A stretch of 64,000 nucleotides of DNA from Terriglobia bacterium (GCA_020073305.1 JAIQFK010000022.1:1-64000); one strand, 5' to 3'. Shown: positions 25,099 to 34,556, numbered from the stretch's first letter. Numbers and translations: made by a program. The notes: a model not told the origin generated them from the letters alone.

Positions 25099-25761
25099 TC
25101 AGGAAAAATGCACCGACCGGCGCTCAAGCCGCCGCTTGCCCAGCTCCCCAAACCGGGCCTTGGCTCGCGACTTCAGCAGCCGAAACTGTGTTTCCGTTAA
25201 GCGCATCTGCGCACAGATCTGGTCTTGAGACTCTTCTAACAAATAGAAGCGCGTCAAAATCTCACGATCGCGCTTCGAAATGCTGTGCAGAACCCGCTTG
25301 GCAATCTGCTCATGTTCCTGCTGGATAGCGGTTTCTTCCGGATCCCGATTGAGGTCCACAACGGTGGTTCCTGTGTCGAGCCCCACCTGCTGGCGCCGGG
25401 TATGCACGGCCTGATCGATGTGAGCGGCCACTTGCCTCCTCACCACCGTCCGCACGAAGCCCATCAACCGCTCGGGCTCGCGAAGTTCACCCCGGCGCAC
25501 CGCCTGCACCACGATCAGAAACGTATCATGGACTTTATCTTCCAGGTCTTGCGGACCAAGTTGCCGGCACAGGTAGAAGCGGACGCCCCTGGAGAAGACG
25601 CGATACAGTTCCTCCATTCCGGATGGGTCTTCCGCCTTGATTTTCTTCACCAGATCGACCCAATGGGTCTCGGCGGTCAATGGGCTCGATCCCGACGGAT
25701 CGGTGGGCGTGACAGTCGTTGCAAGTGGCGCGCTCAAAGTTTCAGCGTTAAATCCAGACAT
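25099..25761 (-). CDS. ECF-type RNA polymerase sigma factor
   Basis: 220 residues from ATG 25759-25761. Region 2 (FYLCRQLGPQDLEDKVHDTF... LMGFVRTVVRRQVAAHI) and region 4 (RDREILTRFYLLEESQDQIC... LKSRAKARF, a helix-turn-helix) are both present, and region 3 is absent as in ECF sigmas. A GTAGGGA ribosome site overlaps the stop of the CHAT gene only 8 bases upstream, so translation of the two is coupled. Followed by its presumptive anti-sigma gene. It should direct RNA polymerase to a small regulon, probably including this operon. Confidence 0.92.
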   Translation of the reverse strand: MSGFNAETLSAPLATTVTPTDPSGSSPLTAETHWVDLVKKIKAEDPSGMEELYRVFSRGVRFYLCRQLGPQDLEDKVHDTFLIVVQAVRRGELREPERLMGFVRTVVRRQVAAHIDQAVHTRRQQVGLDTGTTVVDLNRDPEETAIQQEHEQIAKRVLHSISKRDREILTRFYLLEESQDQICAQMRLTETQFRLLKSRAKARFGELGKRRLERRSVHFS

Positions 25762-25769
25762 AGGTATCC

Positions 25770-28229
25770 CTACTGATCTCCTACAACAAAGTAAGTGGCC
25801 CAATACTGCGGAATCGACCGCCATCCGCCGGCGCGCAAGATATCGCGCTGCGCCCCTTGCAGAGCCCTTGCTGGCCCTGCGTCGGGCGTCTGGTGCAAGT
25901 GTTTGTAGAACGCAACAAAGAGAGGACCGTTGTCATCGGGAGTTGGCCAATGGCTGGCTACCACGGCACGCGCGCCTCCGGCCAGCCACGCCCGGGTCAG
26001 ACCCATCAGGCCCGAGGCCGGGAGCACCTCGCCGCGGCCGGAGCTGCATCCGCTCAGCACGACCACCCCGGCGTGGAACCTGTAACGCGTGATTTCGAGC
26101 GGGCTCAGCATCTGCACATCGCCTGCTTCGCCCAGGCTCAGTGCGATCAAGCTTTGCCGCGGGGGAGCGTTCTCCTGGATAAAGTGCGCTGCAATGTGGA
26201 CAATGGAGGGCTGCGTTTCGAGCGTCTCGCGCACGCGCTTGGGAGAAGCTTCTGGTCCTTCCAGCAAAATCGAGGGTTGCGGATCCCACGCGCGAGCGCA
26301 GGACTCGATCTCCCGCGCGGAGCCCGCAAGCCGTGCCAGGGCTGGACCGTGCGGCTGCGAATTCCCTGAGGCTGCGAATGCCACGCCTGGAAAGGAAGGC
26401 ACGGGCTCAGGCGGCGTCTCATGCCAGCGCGGGTCGGCGGTATTGTAGATGGCGTCTCCGACTCCTACGAATCTTCCAGATAACGCTTCATCCCATCTCC
26501 GGTGTCTATCTGCCGCAAGCATGACCGCGCCTGTGGTGATGCGGAGCGAGTGCTGTTCCGCCACATAAACGGGTCTCGGTCCTGCGGCATCCACCACCAG
26601 TGCGCCAAAGGGGATGCGGAACAGTTGTTCATCCAGGGCGAGGATCCATTGGGGTTGTTCGCGGAAGGAAGCATCGATCTGTCCAAACAGCTCCCGGTAG
26701 AGTTGCTGGCCAAAGCGTGTGGCGGAATCCTGGCGTGAACGGACCGCATCCACGAACTGGGCAATGCCGGCCGCCAGATGAAACTTGTCCGGCAGTGCGT
26801 ACAAGCGGAATCGCTTGCGGCTGGCCGCCCAAAGGAACGATTGCCGTTCACCCAAATGGAAACTGAGCAGCGCTGCGTCCGCCGGCAGGTTTTTTTGCGC
26901 CCGCTCCAGCAATCCATCGCTCGACAGATCAACGTTCGAGCCCGCGTTAGCTTCCGCCAGCAGCAGCCGCGATCGCAGCTGCTGCACGTTCTCCCGCAAC
27001 TGACCATCGTCCCTTTGCAGCAGCAACATCTGAGCGCTGTGCAATTGCGCCAGCGTTTCCCAATACTCACTGGGCAGCGATGCGCGCCAGTCATTGGGAT
27101 CACGCCGCAGTGCATGCAGGCTGGCTGCACGATTTTCTTCAGCCGCGCGAAACGATTCGCGTACCAGTTCGGAGGGCCCGCCGGACACCAGATACAACTG
27201 GTTCGCCGACTCAATGAACGAAGAATAGATTTCCTGCAATTCCGCTTCTGAACTGATTCTGGTGAAATCGGCGGGCAGGACCTCCAACCTCCATTCGCGC
27301 GCCATGTCGAGTGCCTTCCGGAAATCGGCGAAGGCGGCTTGGGGGTCGCCTGCCGCCATGCGCACCTGCCCTCGCGCATGATACAGGCTCCAGAGATTGG
27401 TCCAACTATCGGGTTGAGTTTGCCGGTTGACGGCTTCATCCAGCAGAATTGTGGCCGAGCGCAGGTCCCCCTGAGCCAGCCTCAGCCTGCCTAAGTTGAA
27501 GTATGAGTTCGTGAGATGGCTCAGCTTGTGAAGCTTGCGCACACGAAAGGCCTCGGTCAGAGCGGTCTGGGAGGGGGCTAGGTCTCGACGGGCCAGGTAC
27601 TCCTCGCCAAGATGATCCCAGGCTTCCGCCACGGTGGTCAGGTCCCCCTCCTGATACGCGCCATCGACTGCTTCCTGAGTCAGCCTGGCCGATTCTGTCA
27701 TCTTGCCCTGGCGGGCACGAATAATACCCAACTGGATCAGGCAGCGCGTCCTGCCTCCGGGGAAATTCTTTCGGTTGTAGCCGGCGAGAGCCTGTTCAAC
27801 GGTGTGGGCCGCGCCGTCCAGATCTCCCATTTGCAGCAGCAGCGAGGAAATATTGAGGTTCAAAGTTGCCAGGTTGGCCCAGTCGTTGCCGGCCTCCGCG
27901 AACGTACGCGCCCTTATGTAGCTGTCGAGAGCGGCTCTGTACTGAAATAACAGAAATTGAGTGCCTCCCACGGAGGTCAGGCAGCGGCCGGCCATGGGCA
28001 GGTCACCTAACGCTTTGAACTGGGTAAAGCTCCTGCGGAACAGCTCCCGGGCTTGCAGATACTTGCCCTCGGCGGCCAGAGCGTAGGCGGATTCGTACAG
28101 ACGTCTCGCGTCGGTCGCGGAAGAGGAAGGCCCGTTGAGCGCCTTCTTTGTGGCAGGACCGGTCCATTGCACCAGCCCGACGCTAGCGAGAATGAGAAAC
28201 ACGCAGGATGCCCTGCTTGCCTTGCTCAT
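25770..28229 (-). CDS. TPR-CHAT protein (caspase-like peptidase) with N-terminal membrane leader
   Basis: 819 residues. An N-terminal hydrophobic leader (CVFLILASVGLVQW, about residues 9-22) predicts export or anchoring. Tetratricopeptide repeats fill about residues 40-360. A C-terminal CHAT domain (about 510-819) has the caspase-type dyad H682 (IVHIAAHFI) and C728 (VVLSGCSSGRGE), both intact. CHAT proteins are cysteine proteases related to caspases and separase. First gene of a three-gene operon with the sigma and anti-sigma genes. The proposed role, inference only, is regulated cleavage of the extracytoplasmic part of the anti-sigma factor. A hairpin lies in its mRNA leader. Confidence 0.88.
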   Translation of the reverse strand: MSKASRASCVFLILASVGLVQWTGPATKKALNGPSSSATDARRLYESAYALAAEGKYLQARELFRRSFTQFKALGDLPMAGRCLTSVGGTQFLLFQYRAALDSYIRARTFAEAGNDWANLATLNLNISSLLLQMGDLDGAAHTVEQALAGYNRKNFPGGRTRCLIQLGIIRARQGKMTESARLTQEAVDGAYQEGDLTTVAEAWDHLGEEYLARRDLAPSQTALTEAFRVRKLHKLSHLTNSYFNLGRLRLAQGDLRSATILLDEAVNRQTQPDSWTNLWSLYHARGQVRMAAGDPQAAFADFRKALDMAREWRLEVLPADFTRISSEAELQEIYSSFIESANQLYLVSGGPSELVRESFRAAEENRAASLHALRRDPNDWRASLPSEYWETLAQLHSAQMLLLQRDDGQLRENVQQLRSRLLLAEANAGSNVDLSSDGLLERAQKNLPADAALLSFHLGERQSFLWAASRKRFRLYALPDKFHLAAGIAQFVDAVRSRQDSATRFGQQLYRELFGQIDASFREQPQWILALDEQLFRIPFGALVVDAAGPRPVYVAEQHSLRITTGAVMLAADRHRRWDEALSGRFVGVGDAIYNTADPRWHETPPEPVPSFPGVAFAASGNSQPHGPALARLAGSAREIESCARAWDPQPSILLEGPEASPKRVRETLETQPSIVHIAAHFIQENAPPRQSLIALSLGEAGDVQMLSPLEITRYRFHAGVVVLSGCSSGRGEVLPASGLMGLTRAWLAGGARAVVASHWPTPDDNGPLFVAFYKHLHQTPDAGPARALQGAQRDILRAGGWRSIPQYWATYFVVGDQ

Positions 28230-28568
28230 ACATGCCAGCCTGTTGTGCGAAGTTGGAGGGGAGGTGTGGCGGACCTCCGGGAGTATTAACCTTCGGAATA
28301 CCCCCAGAGGATCTTACCAAAGTTTGCCGTGGTTATGGCAATTTTATTTTGGTTGCAAGAGAAACGCGCGCTTCTGAACGCGCCGCACTACTTTGCTCTG
28401 ACGAGCTGTCTCAACTGAATCAGAAGGCGGTGGGTGGAGGAAAAACGACGATCGGTTCCGACTTCATTTCTGGTTTGAGAGTACATGCCCGGTTTGCAGG
28501 TAACTGATGCCGAAAAGTTTAAGTCGTTAAGGGATGGGAGAAAACAAATGATGGAACGGCGTGACCGC
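28230..28568. other. Intergenic region carrying the leader of the CHAT-sigma operon
   Basis: 339 bases with no credible gene. The part next to the CHAT gene contains a strong hairpin (28274-28310). AT-rich segments further out (about 28320-28350 and 28510-28550) are plausible promoter positions, but no good -35/-10 pair is evident. Confidence 0.5.
28274..28310 (-). promoter_or_regulatory. RNA hairpin in the 5' leader of the CHAT gene
   Basis: A 14-base-pair stem with a 9-base loop: minus-strand CCTCTGGGGGTATT (28310-28297) pairs with AATACTCCCGGAGG (28287-28274). The two non-Watson-Crick positions are G-U wobbles only when the minus strand is transcribed; on the opposite RNA they would be C-A mismatches. 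This polarity points to a functional RNA element in the CHAT mRNA. It ends 45 bases before the start codon. Confidence 0.6.
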
Positions 28569-29642
28569 TCAGAGTTGAACCAACCGGTGCTGGTCCGCGG
28601 AATCGCGCGCTGCGAGCACGATTTCATTTACGCGATAGATATCTCTTAGAGATAGACCGGAGGCGTGACCAGAATATACCGAGTTTAGAAAATCGATGAA
28701 GAGCGAACCGCCGGGCGGCAGGTCTGTAATCTGGCGCGGCGGGCGTTTTTCCGTCACCAGGGTCAGGCCCGAAGCCTCTTGAAATTCAGCGACGCCGTGC
28801 GTACCCGCCAGGCGCAGCCGGTCATCGCCCCATGTGGATGCGGTATCTGGCCGGAGGTAGTCCATGCGCAGCGCCGCAGTACCCCCGTTATCCAGCTTGA
28901 ACAGACTGGTAGTTACGTTTTCCATGTCCTGTAACTCGGGGTGGCCCACCCGACCCTGATAGGAGAAGACTTCCACCAACTCGCGGCTAGTGGTCCACCG
29001 CATCAAATCCACCATGTGTACCGCGATGTAGGCGATAGTTCCCCCGAAAGTGGCGCGGTGGCGCATCCAGTCCGGCCGCTGGCCCAGCTTGTAGGATTTC
29101 TGGGCGCCGATCTGCGCGACCTCGCCGAGATCTCCCGACTCAACGATCTGCTTCAGGGCGCGGTACGGGGCTTGGAACCGCATTTCAATGAGCATAGTGA
29201 GATGAATGCCGCTGTCCGCGACGGCCTTCTTGATGCGATCGAGATCCGTCGCGGCGATGGCAAGCGGTTTTTCCGCGACGATGTTCAGCTTTCGTTTGGC
29301 GCATTCGAAGATGATCTCGGCGCGCTCGCCGTTGGTGCCACAGATACCGACGATGTCCAGCTTCTCGCCGTCGAGCAGATCGCGCCATTTGCCGTACAGG
29401 CGCGCATGCGCACCGTGTTTGGAGGCCAACACCTCGCGCATGAGCGCCGGGTCGCGATCCTGAATCGCCACCAGCTCGACATCCGGCAGGCGATCCAGGG
29501 GTTCGAGGATTTCGCCGATGTGTCCTTCCAGGCCGATGATGGCGACCCGCACCTTTTGCGGCAGACGCACGATGGACTGGTTGGCGGCCTGAGCCGCCAT
29601 GGCCGCGCCCGCAATCCACGCGCGGCGAGAGAGCTTTCGCAT
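28569..29642 (-). CDS. Gfo/Idh/MocA family oxidoreductase with Tat-like leader
   Basis: 357 residues. The leader MRKLSRRAWIAGAAMAAQAA has a twin-arginine (SRRAWI) pattern. The NAD(P)-binding Rossmann fold follows with VRVAIIGLEGHIGEIL, the EKPLAIAATDLDRI motif (catalytic lysine in EKP) and the C-terminal alpha/beta domain. Proteins of this family oxidise or isomerise sugars and inositols; exported members are common in acidobacteria and planctomycetes. Divergent from nuoM, 54 bases apart. Confidence 0.88.
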   Translation of the reverse strand: MRKLSRRAWIAGAAMAAQAANQSIVRLPQKVRVAIIGLEGHIGEILEPLDRLPDVELVAIQDRDPALMREVLASKHGAHARLYGKWRDLLDGEKLDIVGICGTNGERAEIIFECAKRKLNIVAEKPLAIAATDLDRIKKAVADSGIHLTMLIEMRFQAPYRALKQIVESGDLGEVAQIGAQKSYKLGQRPDWMRHRATFGGTIAYIAVHMVDLMRWTTSRELVEVFSYQGRVGHPELQDMENVTTSLFKLDNGGTAALRMDYLRPDTASTWGDDRLRLAGTHGVAEFQEASGLTLVTEKRPPRQITDLPPGGSLFIDFLNSVYSGHASGLSLRDIYRVNEIVLAARDSADQHRLVQL

Positions 29643-29696
29643 GCTGCGATTCTGTCACACTTGCGGCTGTTGTAAGATAGTCCCTCGCCGGAACAT

Positions 29697-31235
29697 ATGG
29701 ATCACATCCTTTCTATCGTTCTTTTCACGCCCCTGGTCGGGCTGATTGTCCTGCTCTTCATTCCCGGCTCGAACACGCGCGCCGTCAAGCTGTGGGCCAA
29801 CGCGGCGTCATTCATCGGCTTTCTGGTTTCGCTGCCGCTGGTGTTTCAATTCGACCGCACGAAGGACTTCCAGTTCGTGGAGCGCGCCAACTGGATTCCA
29901 TCAATCGGCGCTTCGTATCATCTGGGGATCGACGGCCTGTCGATGCTGCTGGTGATGCTGACCACGCTGCTGGGTTTTCTTTCGATTCTTTCCAGCTGGA
30001 CGGCGATCACCGAGCGGCTGAAGGAATACTACGCGTTCTTTCTGCTGTTGCAGGTGGGCATGCTGGGCGTGTTCATGGCGCTCGATTTCCTGCTGTTTTT
30101 CGTGTTCTGGGAGACGGTGCTGGTGCCGATGTACTTCATCATCGCCATCTGGGGCGGCCAGCGGCGGCTGTATTCCGCGATCAAGTTCATGATCTTCACG
30201 CTGATTGGCTCAGTGCTGATGCTGCTGGGCATCCTGGCGCTCTACTTCCAGTACTACAGCCAGTATCAGGTCTATTCGTTCGACATTTTCGACCTGATGA
30301 AGGCCAACCCGCCCGCGGCGATGGCGTGGTGGATCTTCTGGGCGTTTTTCGTGGGCTTCGCCGTAAAGGTGCCGATGTTCCCGTTCCACACCTGGCTGCC
30401 GGATGCGCACACCGAAGCGCCTACGGCGGGCTCGGTAATTCTGGCGAGCGTTCTGCTGAAGATGGGGACGTACGGTTTCCTGCGCTTCTCGCTGCCCCTG
30501 CTGCCCGACACCTCGAAGAACCCGAAGGTCGTGACGGTAATGGCGGTGCTTTCGATTATCGGGATTGTTTATGGCGCGCTGGCCTGCCTGATGCAGAAGG
30601 ACTGGAAGAAGCTGGTGGCGTATTCGTCGGTGAGCCACCTGGGATTCTGCACGCTGGGAATTTTTGCGCTGAATCCCGAGGGCATACAGGGTTCGATCCT
30701 CCAGCAGATCAATCACGGCATCTCGACCGGCATGTTGTTCCTGATTGTGGGTGTGGTCTACGAGCGCCGCCACACGCGCGAGATCAAAGAATACGGCGGG
30801 CTGATCCGCGTGATGCCGGTGTTCACGATCGTGTTTCTGATCGCCGCGCTCAGCTCGATGGGCATGCCGCCGCTCAACGGCTTCATCGGCGAGATCACGA
30901 TTCTACAAGGCGCGTATCAGATGTCGCTGAACTGGGCGTTCTGGGGCGTGCTGGGCATCGCGCTGGGCGCCGCGTATCTGCTGTGGCTGTTCCAGCGGAC
31001 CATGCTGGGCGAGATCGGCGAGAAGAACAAACTCTTGAAGGATCTTTCCTGGCGCGAGATCGCGGTCTTCGTACCGCTCATCGTGTGGGCCTTCTGGATT
31101 GGGTTATACCCGAAACCGTTTTTCAGCGTGCTGGAGCGGCCCGCGGCGCAGATTGTGGAGCGAGTGCGGCCGGGGTACTACGCGGAGCATCATCTGGTGA
31201 ATCCGCTGACGAGTGGGGTGGTGGCGGAGCGGTGA
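29697..31235 (+). CDS. nuoM: NADH-quinone oxidoreductase subunit M-like (NuoM)
   Basis: 512 residues with about 14 transmembrane helices. Family hallmarks are present: the conserved glutamate helix FWETVLVPMYFIIAIWGG, HTWLPDAHTEAPTAGSVILA with the lysine after it (LLKMGTYGFLRF), and GLIRVMPVFTIVFLIAALSS. NuoM is a proton-pumping antiporter-like subunit of complex I. No other nuo gene lies within the window on either side, which is unusual because nuoM is normally flanked by nuoL and nuoN. It may be a split locus or belong to an alternative complex. Confidence 0.92.
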   Translation: MDHILSIVLFTPLVGLIVLLFIPGSNTRAVKLWANAASFIGFLVSLPLVFQFDRTKDFQFVERANWIPSIGASYHLGIDGLSMLLVMLTTLLGFLSILSSWTAITERLKEYYAFFLLLQVGMLGVFMALDFLLFFVFWETVLVPMYFIIAIWGGQRRLYSAIKFMIFTLIGSVLMLLGILALYFQYYSQYQVYSFDIFDLMKANPPAAMAWWIFWAFFVGFAVKVPMFPFHTWLPDAHTEAPTAGSVILASVLLKMGTYGFLRFSLPLLPDTSKNPKVVTVMAVLSIIGIVYGALACLMQKDWKKLVAYSSVSHLGFCTLGIFALNPEGIQGSILQQINHGISTGMLFLIVGVVYERRHTREIKEYGGLIRVMPVFTIVFLIAALSSMGMPPLNGFIGEITILQGAYQMSLNWAFWGVLGIALGAAYLLWLFQRTMLGEIGEKNKLLKDLSWREIAVFVPLIVWAFWIGLYPKPFFSVLERPAAQIVERVRPGYYAEHHLVNPLTSGVVAER

Positions 31236-31370
31236 GGAGGGTTTGAGCCCCGCGCGCACTGGTGGAGACTTTGGTTGAATTGACTTACGGCCCTCTTGCT
31301 AACGGTTTATCGTGACGGGCTATGCGTTTACGTCGACCATCGCGTTAGTCGCACCATTGGTCTGACGGCC

Positions 31371-34300
31371 ATGTCTGAGGCATTTAATTTTTACGATGAA
31401 GTTGCCCTTTTGGAGAGGCTTTCAAAAGGGTTGAAGAAGAGGTCCCAGGAAGTCGTATTCTTGGTTGGATCCCCACTGTCTTCTCCAGTCGGACCTGGCA
31501 TGCCCGGTGTTCCAGGAGTTGACGGGGTGATAGACCTAATCAGGCGAGAATTCGACGATGACCCCACACAGCTCCTGGCACTGGATCAAGCGCTGGCAAC
31601 CGCTGGAGAGAAGCGCTACCAGGCTGCTTTTGTTTTCTTGCAGGGTCGCCGGGGGCAGCAGACCGCAAACGAGATCGTGCGTAATGCAGTTTGGGCGGCA
31701 CGACTGCCAGAGTTCGCGCCTTTCGACGCGCATCTTAGAGATCCCGCGAGCACCGATGAAGACTGCAGCGCGCTCGACTTAGATAATTCCGGCTGGGCGC
31801 TCAATCCTGGTAACGAAAGCTTAGGGAAGCTCCTGGCAGCCTATCCAGCGCGGTTTGGGAGGTCTATACTGACAACGAACTTCGACCCTCTAATCGAAGT
31901 TGCTATCCGGCGGGCAGGAGGCCTGCACTTCAGGACTATCCTCCATACTGATGGGAATCTGTTGCAGACCGTAGGTGACGGTTGTCACGTGATTCATCTT
32001 CACGGCTATTGGTACGGATCCGACACACTACACACGACTCGGCAGCTAGGACAATCACGTCCGCGGCTGAAAGCTTCACTGAGCGCCTTGCTCAGGAACA
32101 AGGTTGTGGTCGCCTGTGCGTACAGTGGCTGGGACGACACATTCACTGAAGCGATGATGGACGTCGTTCGTGACGACACGGCATACCCGGAGATTATCTG
32201 GGCGTTCTACTCGGATCGCCCAAACGTCGGAGAGTTGCTTTCACAACGGTTGTCACCGGGGATCGACCGTGGTCGCGTAACTCTCTACGCGGGAATCGAT
32301 TGTCACGACTTTTTCCCGAAGCTGTATAGCAGGTGGACAAGCCTGGACCCAGAAGTTCCTCTCCCTAGGGTTATTCAGTCAAACCCGGTCCGCGTCAGTG
32401 GACCTCTGGAAGAGCAGCTTCAGACGCGAGTGACGGAAAAAACGGTTATCGAGGGAGATGACGAGGACCGGCCGCCTGTCGTCGAAATTTGTGTCGGCAG
32501 AGAGGAAGAATTGCAAAAGGTAAAACACTCTACCGCTAAAGTAGTGTTTCTTACGGGGCTCGGCGGGCAAGGAAAATCGACGCTTGCCGCCCGATATTTT
32601 GCGGACTGCCAGAGCGAGAAACTCGGCTTCTTGTTCTATGTCTGGCGAGACTGTAAAGAAGAGAGCGAACGCTTTGAGAACCAACTCGCATCGGTCATAG
32701 AGAAACTCTCTGGCGGAAAAGCATCAGGTGAGGATTTAGCGAAACAGGACGCCAAGGTCATAGTAGAAATACTTCTCACATTGATCAGGGACCTTGCGGT
32801 TCTTTTCGTTTTTGATAACGTCGATCACTACGTCAATCTTGAAACCGAGAGAATGACCGGCAGCCCTGATATTCTAATCGACGGCCTGCTCCAGTCTGAC
32901 TCACCGTCACGTGCCGTTTTCACGTGCCGTCCTTCGGTTTCTTACGGTCATCCGCGGGCCCTCAGTTGCCACCTCGAGGGGATAGGTCTGGAACCGACTG
33001 TCCGATTGTTTTCCGAGCGGGGGGCATCCTCCAAAGTCCGCGACATCGAGGATGCTCACCAGTTGACCGAAGGGCATGCGTTCTGGCTCGACCTCCTAGC
33101 GATCCAGGTTGCAAAGCCGGCATCTGGTGTTGAACTAGCCCGACTAGTTAGCGACATCCGGTCGGGTGGGGGACCGCTCCCCACGAAGACCCTGAATTCA
33201 ATTTGGACCACGCTGAAGGATCGGGAGCAAACAGTGTTGCGAGCGATGGCCGAGACCGTGAGGCCAGAAACTGAGGCGGAGATAGGTGAATATCTTCGTC
33301 ACGAACTGAATTACAACCGAGTGATAAAGGCGCTAAGGGCGCTGAGAGCACTCAACCTAGTTGTGGTCAAGCGTCGGCCTGAAATGCCAGATTTTCTGGA
33401 ACTTCATCCCATGGTACGGCAATTCATTCGGCAGAACTTCAAGCCACAGGAACGGCGCTCATTTATAGACGCAATAATCAATGTATATAAACAGTTCATT
33501 GGGAGCCACAGAACGCAACTAAAAGAACGACCCCCCCTATCGGTATTGCAATATTGGACCCAAAACGCCGAACTGGATATTACAGCCGGGAGAATCGATG
33601 ACGCCTTCTTCACGCTGGCCGAGGTTTGTGACGCATTCTTGTCGAGTGCCTATTCCCGAGAATTTTGCAGAGTAGTACGTCTCCTTTTGTCAAGTGTGGA
33701 CTGGGTTGCTCAGCATAGTAGCTTCAAAGCGTTTGAGATCGTATTTAAGGTTCACGTGAGGATTTTGTCATACCTAGGCGAGTATTCCGAAGTCGACAAC
33801 CTACTCGACAAGTACGAAATGATAGTCCCAGATAAAGATGCGCGATACATTAATTACTGCGACATGCGTTGTTATTCAAACTGGATTCGTGGTGAGTTCA
33901 CGGCAGCCGTCAAATGGGGAAGGATCGGCCAGAAGCTTAAGGAGTCCTCGGGAGTCGATACGAAGTATGATGTCACGCATTCACTGGCCTTGGCTGAACG
34001 CGACGCTGGACAACCCGAATTTGCGCTTTCAGTATTTCTGGGTGGCAGGAGTCTTTCCGAGGTAGTAGACCCTGAGGAGCTTGACGAAAAAAGGGACGGT
34101 GCTCATTACGGTAACATCGGTCGTTGTTTGCACTTTATGGGACAGGTTGACAATGCACTTATTTGTTATCAAAAGTCCGCACTTCTGATCGAGAAAGGCC
34201 TGCAAAGCGAACACGTCCTAAATCAAGGGTACATCCGCCTGTGGGTTGGCGAGCTATTGGCAGCGCGCGAACAATTCAAACTGTCGCTGGTGTTCTTCCG

Positions 34301-34475
34301 GGCTGCCTATTTAAAATGGGAACAGACATCGCCCCCGAAAGCGTCTAAGGTGGCGTTGCTATCAAAGCAAATCAGCGCTCGGGCGCCTAATTCGCCTCGA
34401 ATTGATGATCGAGACGTAGAAGGCATCTGTGTCCAGTGGATTCTCGGTCGGAGTGTGGACGCCCAATACCGCTAG
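31371..34475 (+). CDS. SIR2-STAND-TPR protein, probable anti-phage defence effector
   Basis: 1034 residues from ATG 31371 (an upstream in-frame start at 31296 is possible). The N-terminal 330 residues are a SIR2-like NADase fold: LTTNFDPLIE (N170, D172), HLHG (H209, H211) and ACAYSGWDDTF. A STAND/NACHT P-loop NTPase follows with GLGGQGKST (K402) and a Walker B LFVFDNVDH (D482). The C-terminal 350 residues are helical repeats of TPR type. This matches Avs5/DSR-type sensors in which target binding by the repeats triggers NAD+ depletion. GC content and codon use are visibly lower and more mixed than in the neighbours, indicating horizontal acquisition. Flanked by antitoxin genes. Confidence 0.85.
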   Translation: MSEAFNFYDEVALLERLSKGLKKRSQEVVFLVGSPLSSPVGPGMPGVPGVDGVIDLIRREFDDDPTQLLALDQALATAGEKRYQAAFVFLQGRRGQQTANEIVRNAVWAARLPEFAPFDAHLRDPASTDEDCSALDLDNSGWALNPGNESLGKLLAAYPARFGRSILTTNFDPLIEVAIRRAGGLHFRTILHTDGNLLQTVGDGCHVIHLHGYWYGSDTLHTTRQLGQSRPRLKASLSALLRNKVVVACAYSGWDDTFTEAMMDVVRDDTAYPEIIWAFYSDRPNVGELLSQRLSPGIDRGRVTLYAGIDCHDFFPKLYSRWTSLDPEVPLPRVIQSNPVRVSGPLEEQLQTRVTEKTVIEGDDEDRPPVVEICVGREEELQKVKHSTAKVVFLTGLGGQGKSTLAARYFADCQSEKLGFLFYVWRDCKEESERFENQLASVIEKLSGGKASGEDLAKQDAKVIVEILLTLIRDLAVLFVFDNVDHYVNLETERMTGSPDILIDGLLQSDSPSRAVFTCRPSVSYGHPRALSCHLEGIGLEPTVRLFSERGASSKVRDIEDAHQLTEGHAFWLDLLAIQVAKPASGVELARLVSDIRSGGGPLPTKTLNSIWTTLKDREQTVLRAMAETVRPETEAEIGEYLRHELNYNRVIKALRALRALNLVVVKRRPEMPDFLELHPMVRQFIRQNFKPQERRSFIDAIINVYKQFIGSHRTQLKERPPLSVLQYWTQNAELDITAGRIDDAFFTLAEVCDAFLSSAYSREFCRVVRLLLSSVDWVAQHSSFKAFEIVFKVHVRILSYLGEYSEVDNLLDKYEMIVPDKDARYINYCDMRCYSNWIRGEFTAAVKWGRIGQKLKESSGVDTKYDVTHSLALAERDAGQPEFALSVFLGGRSLSEVVDPEELDEKRDGAHYGNIGRCLHFMGQVDNALICYQKSALLIEKGLQSEHVLNQGYIRLWVGELLAAREQFKLSLVFFRAAYLKWEQTSPPKASKVALLSKQISARAPNSPRIDDRDVEGICVQWILGRSVDAQYR

Positions 34476-34556
34476 TCCCACTTGGAAGTCCTGTGGAAAC
34501 GCAGTGATGAGGGAACCCGGTCACGGGAGGCCAAAGGCAGCTGGAAAGGCGTCAGT

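Noticed and set aside
25770-28229. CHAT protein considered as part of a type III-E CRISPR system
   Set aside because: No gRAMP, cas1/2, csx30 or repeat array is present in the window; only the sigma link is shared.
29792-31246. Long alternative frame within nuoM
   Set aside because: NuoM motifs are clear in the first frame; the second frame has no family resemblance.
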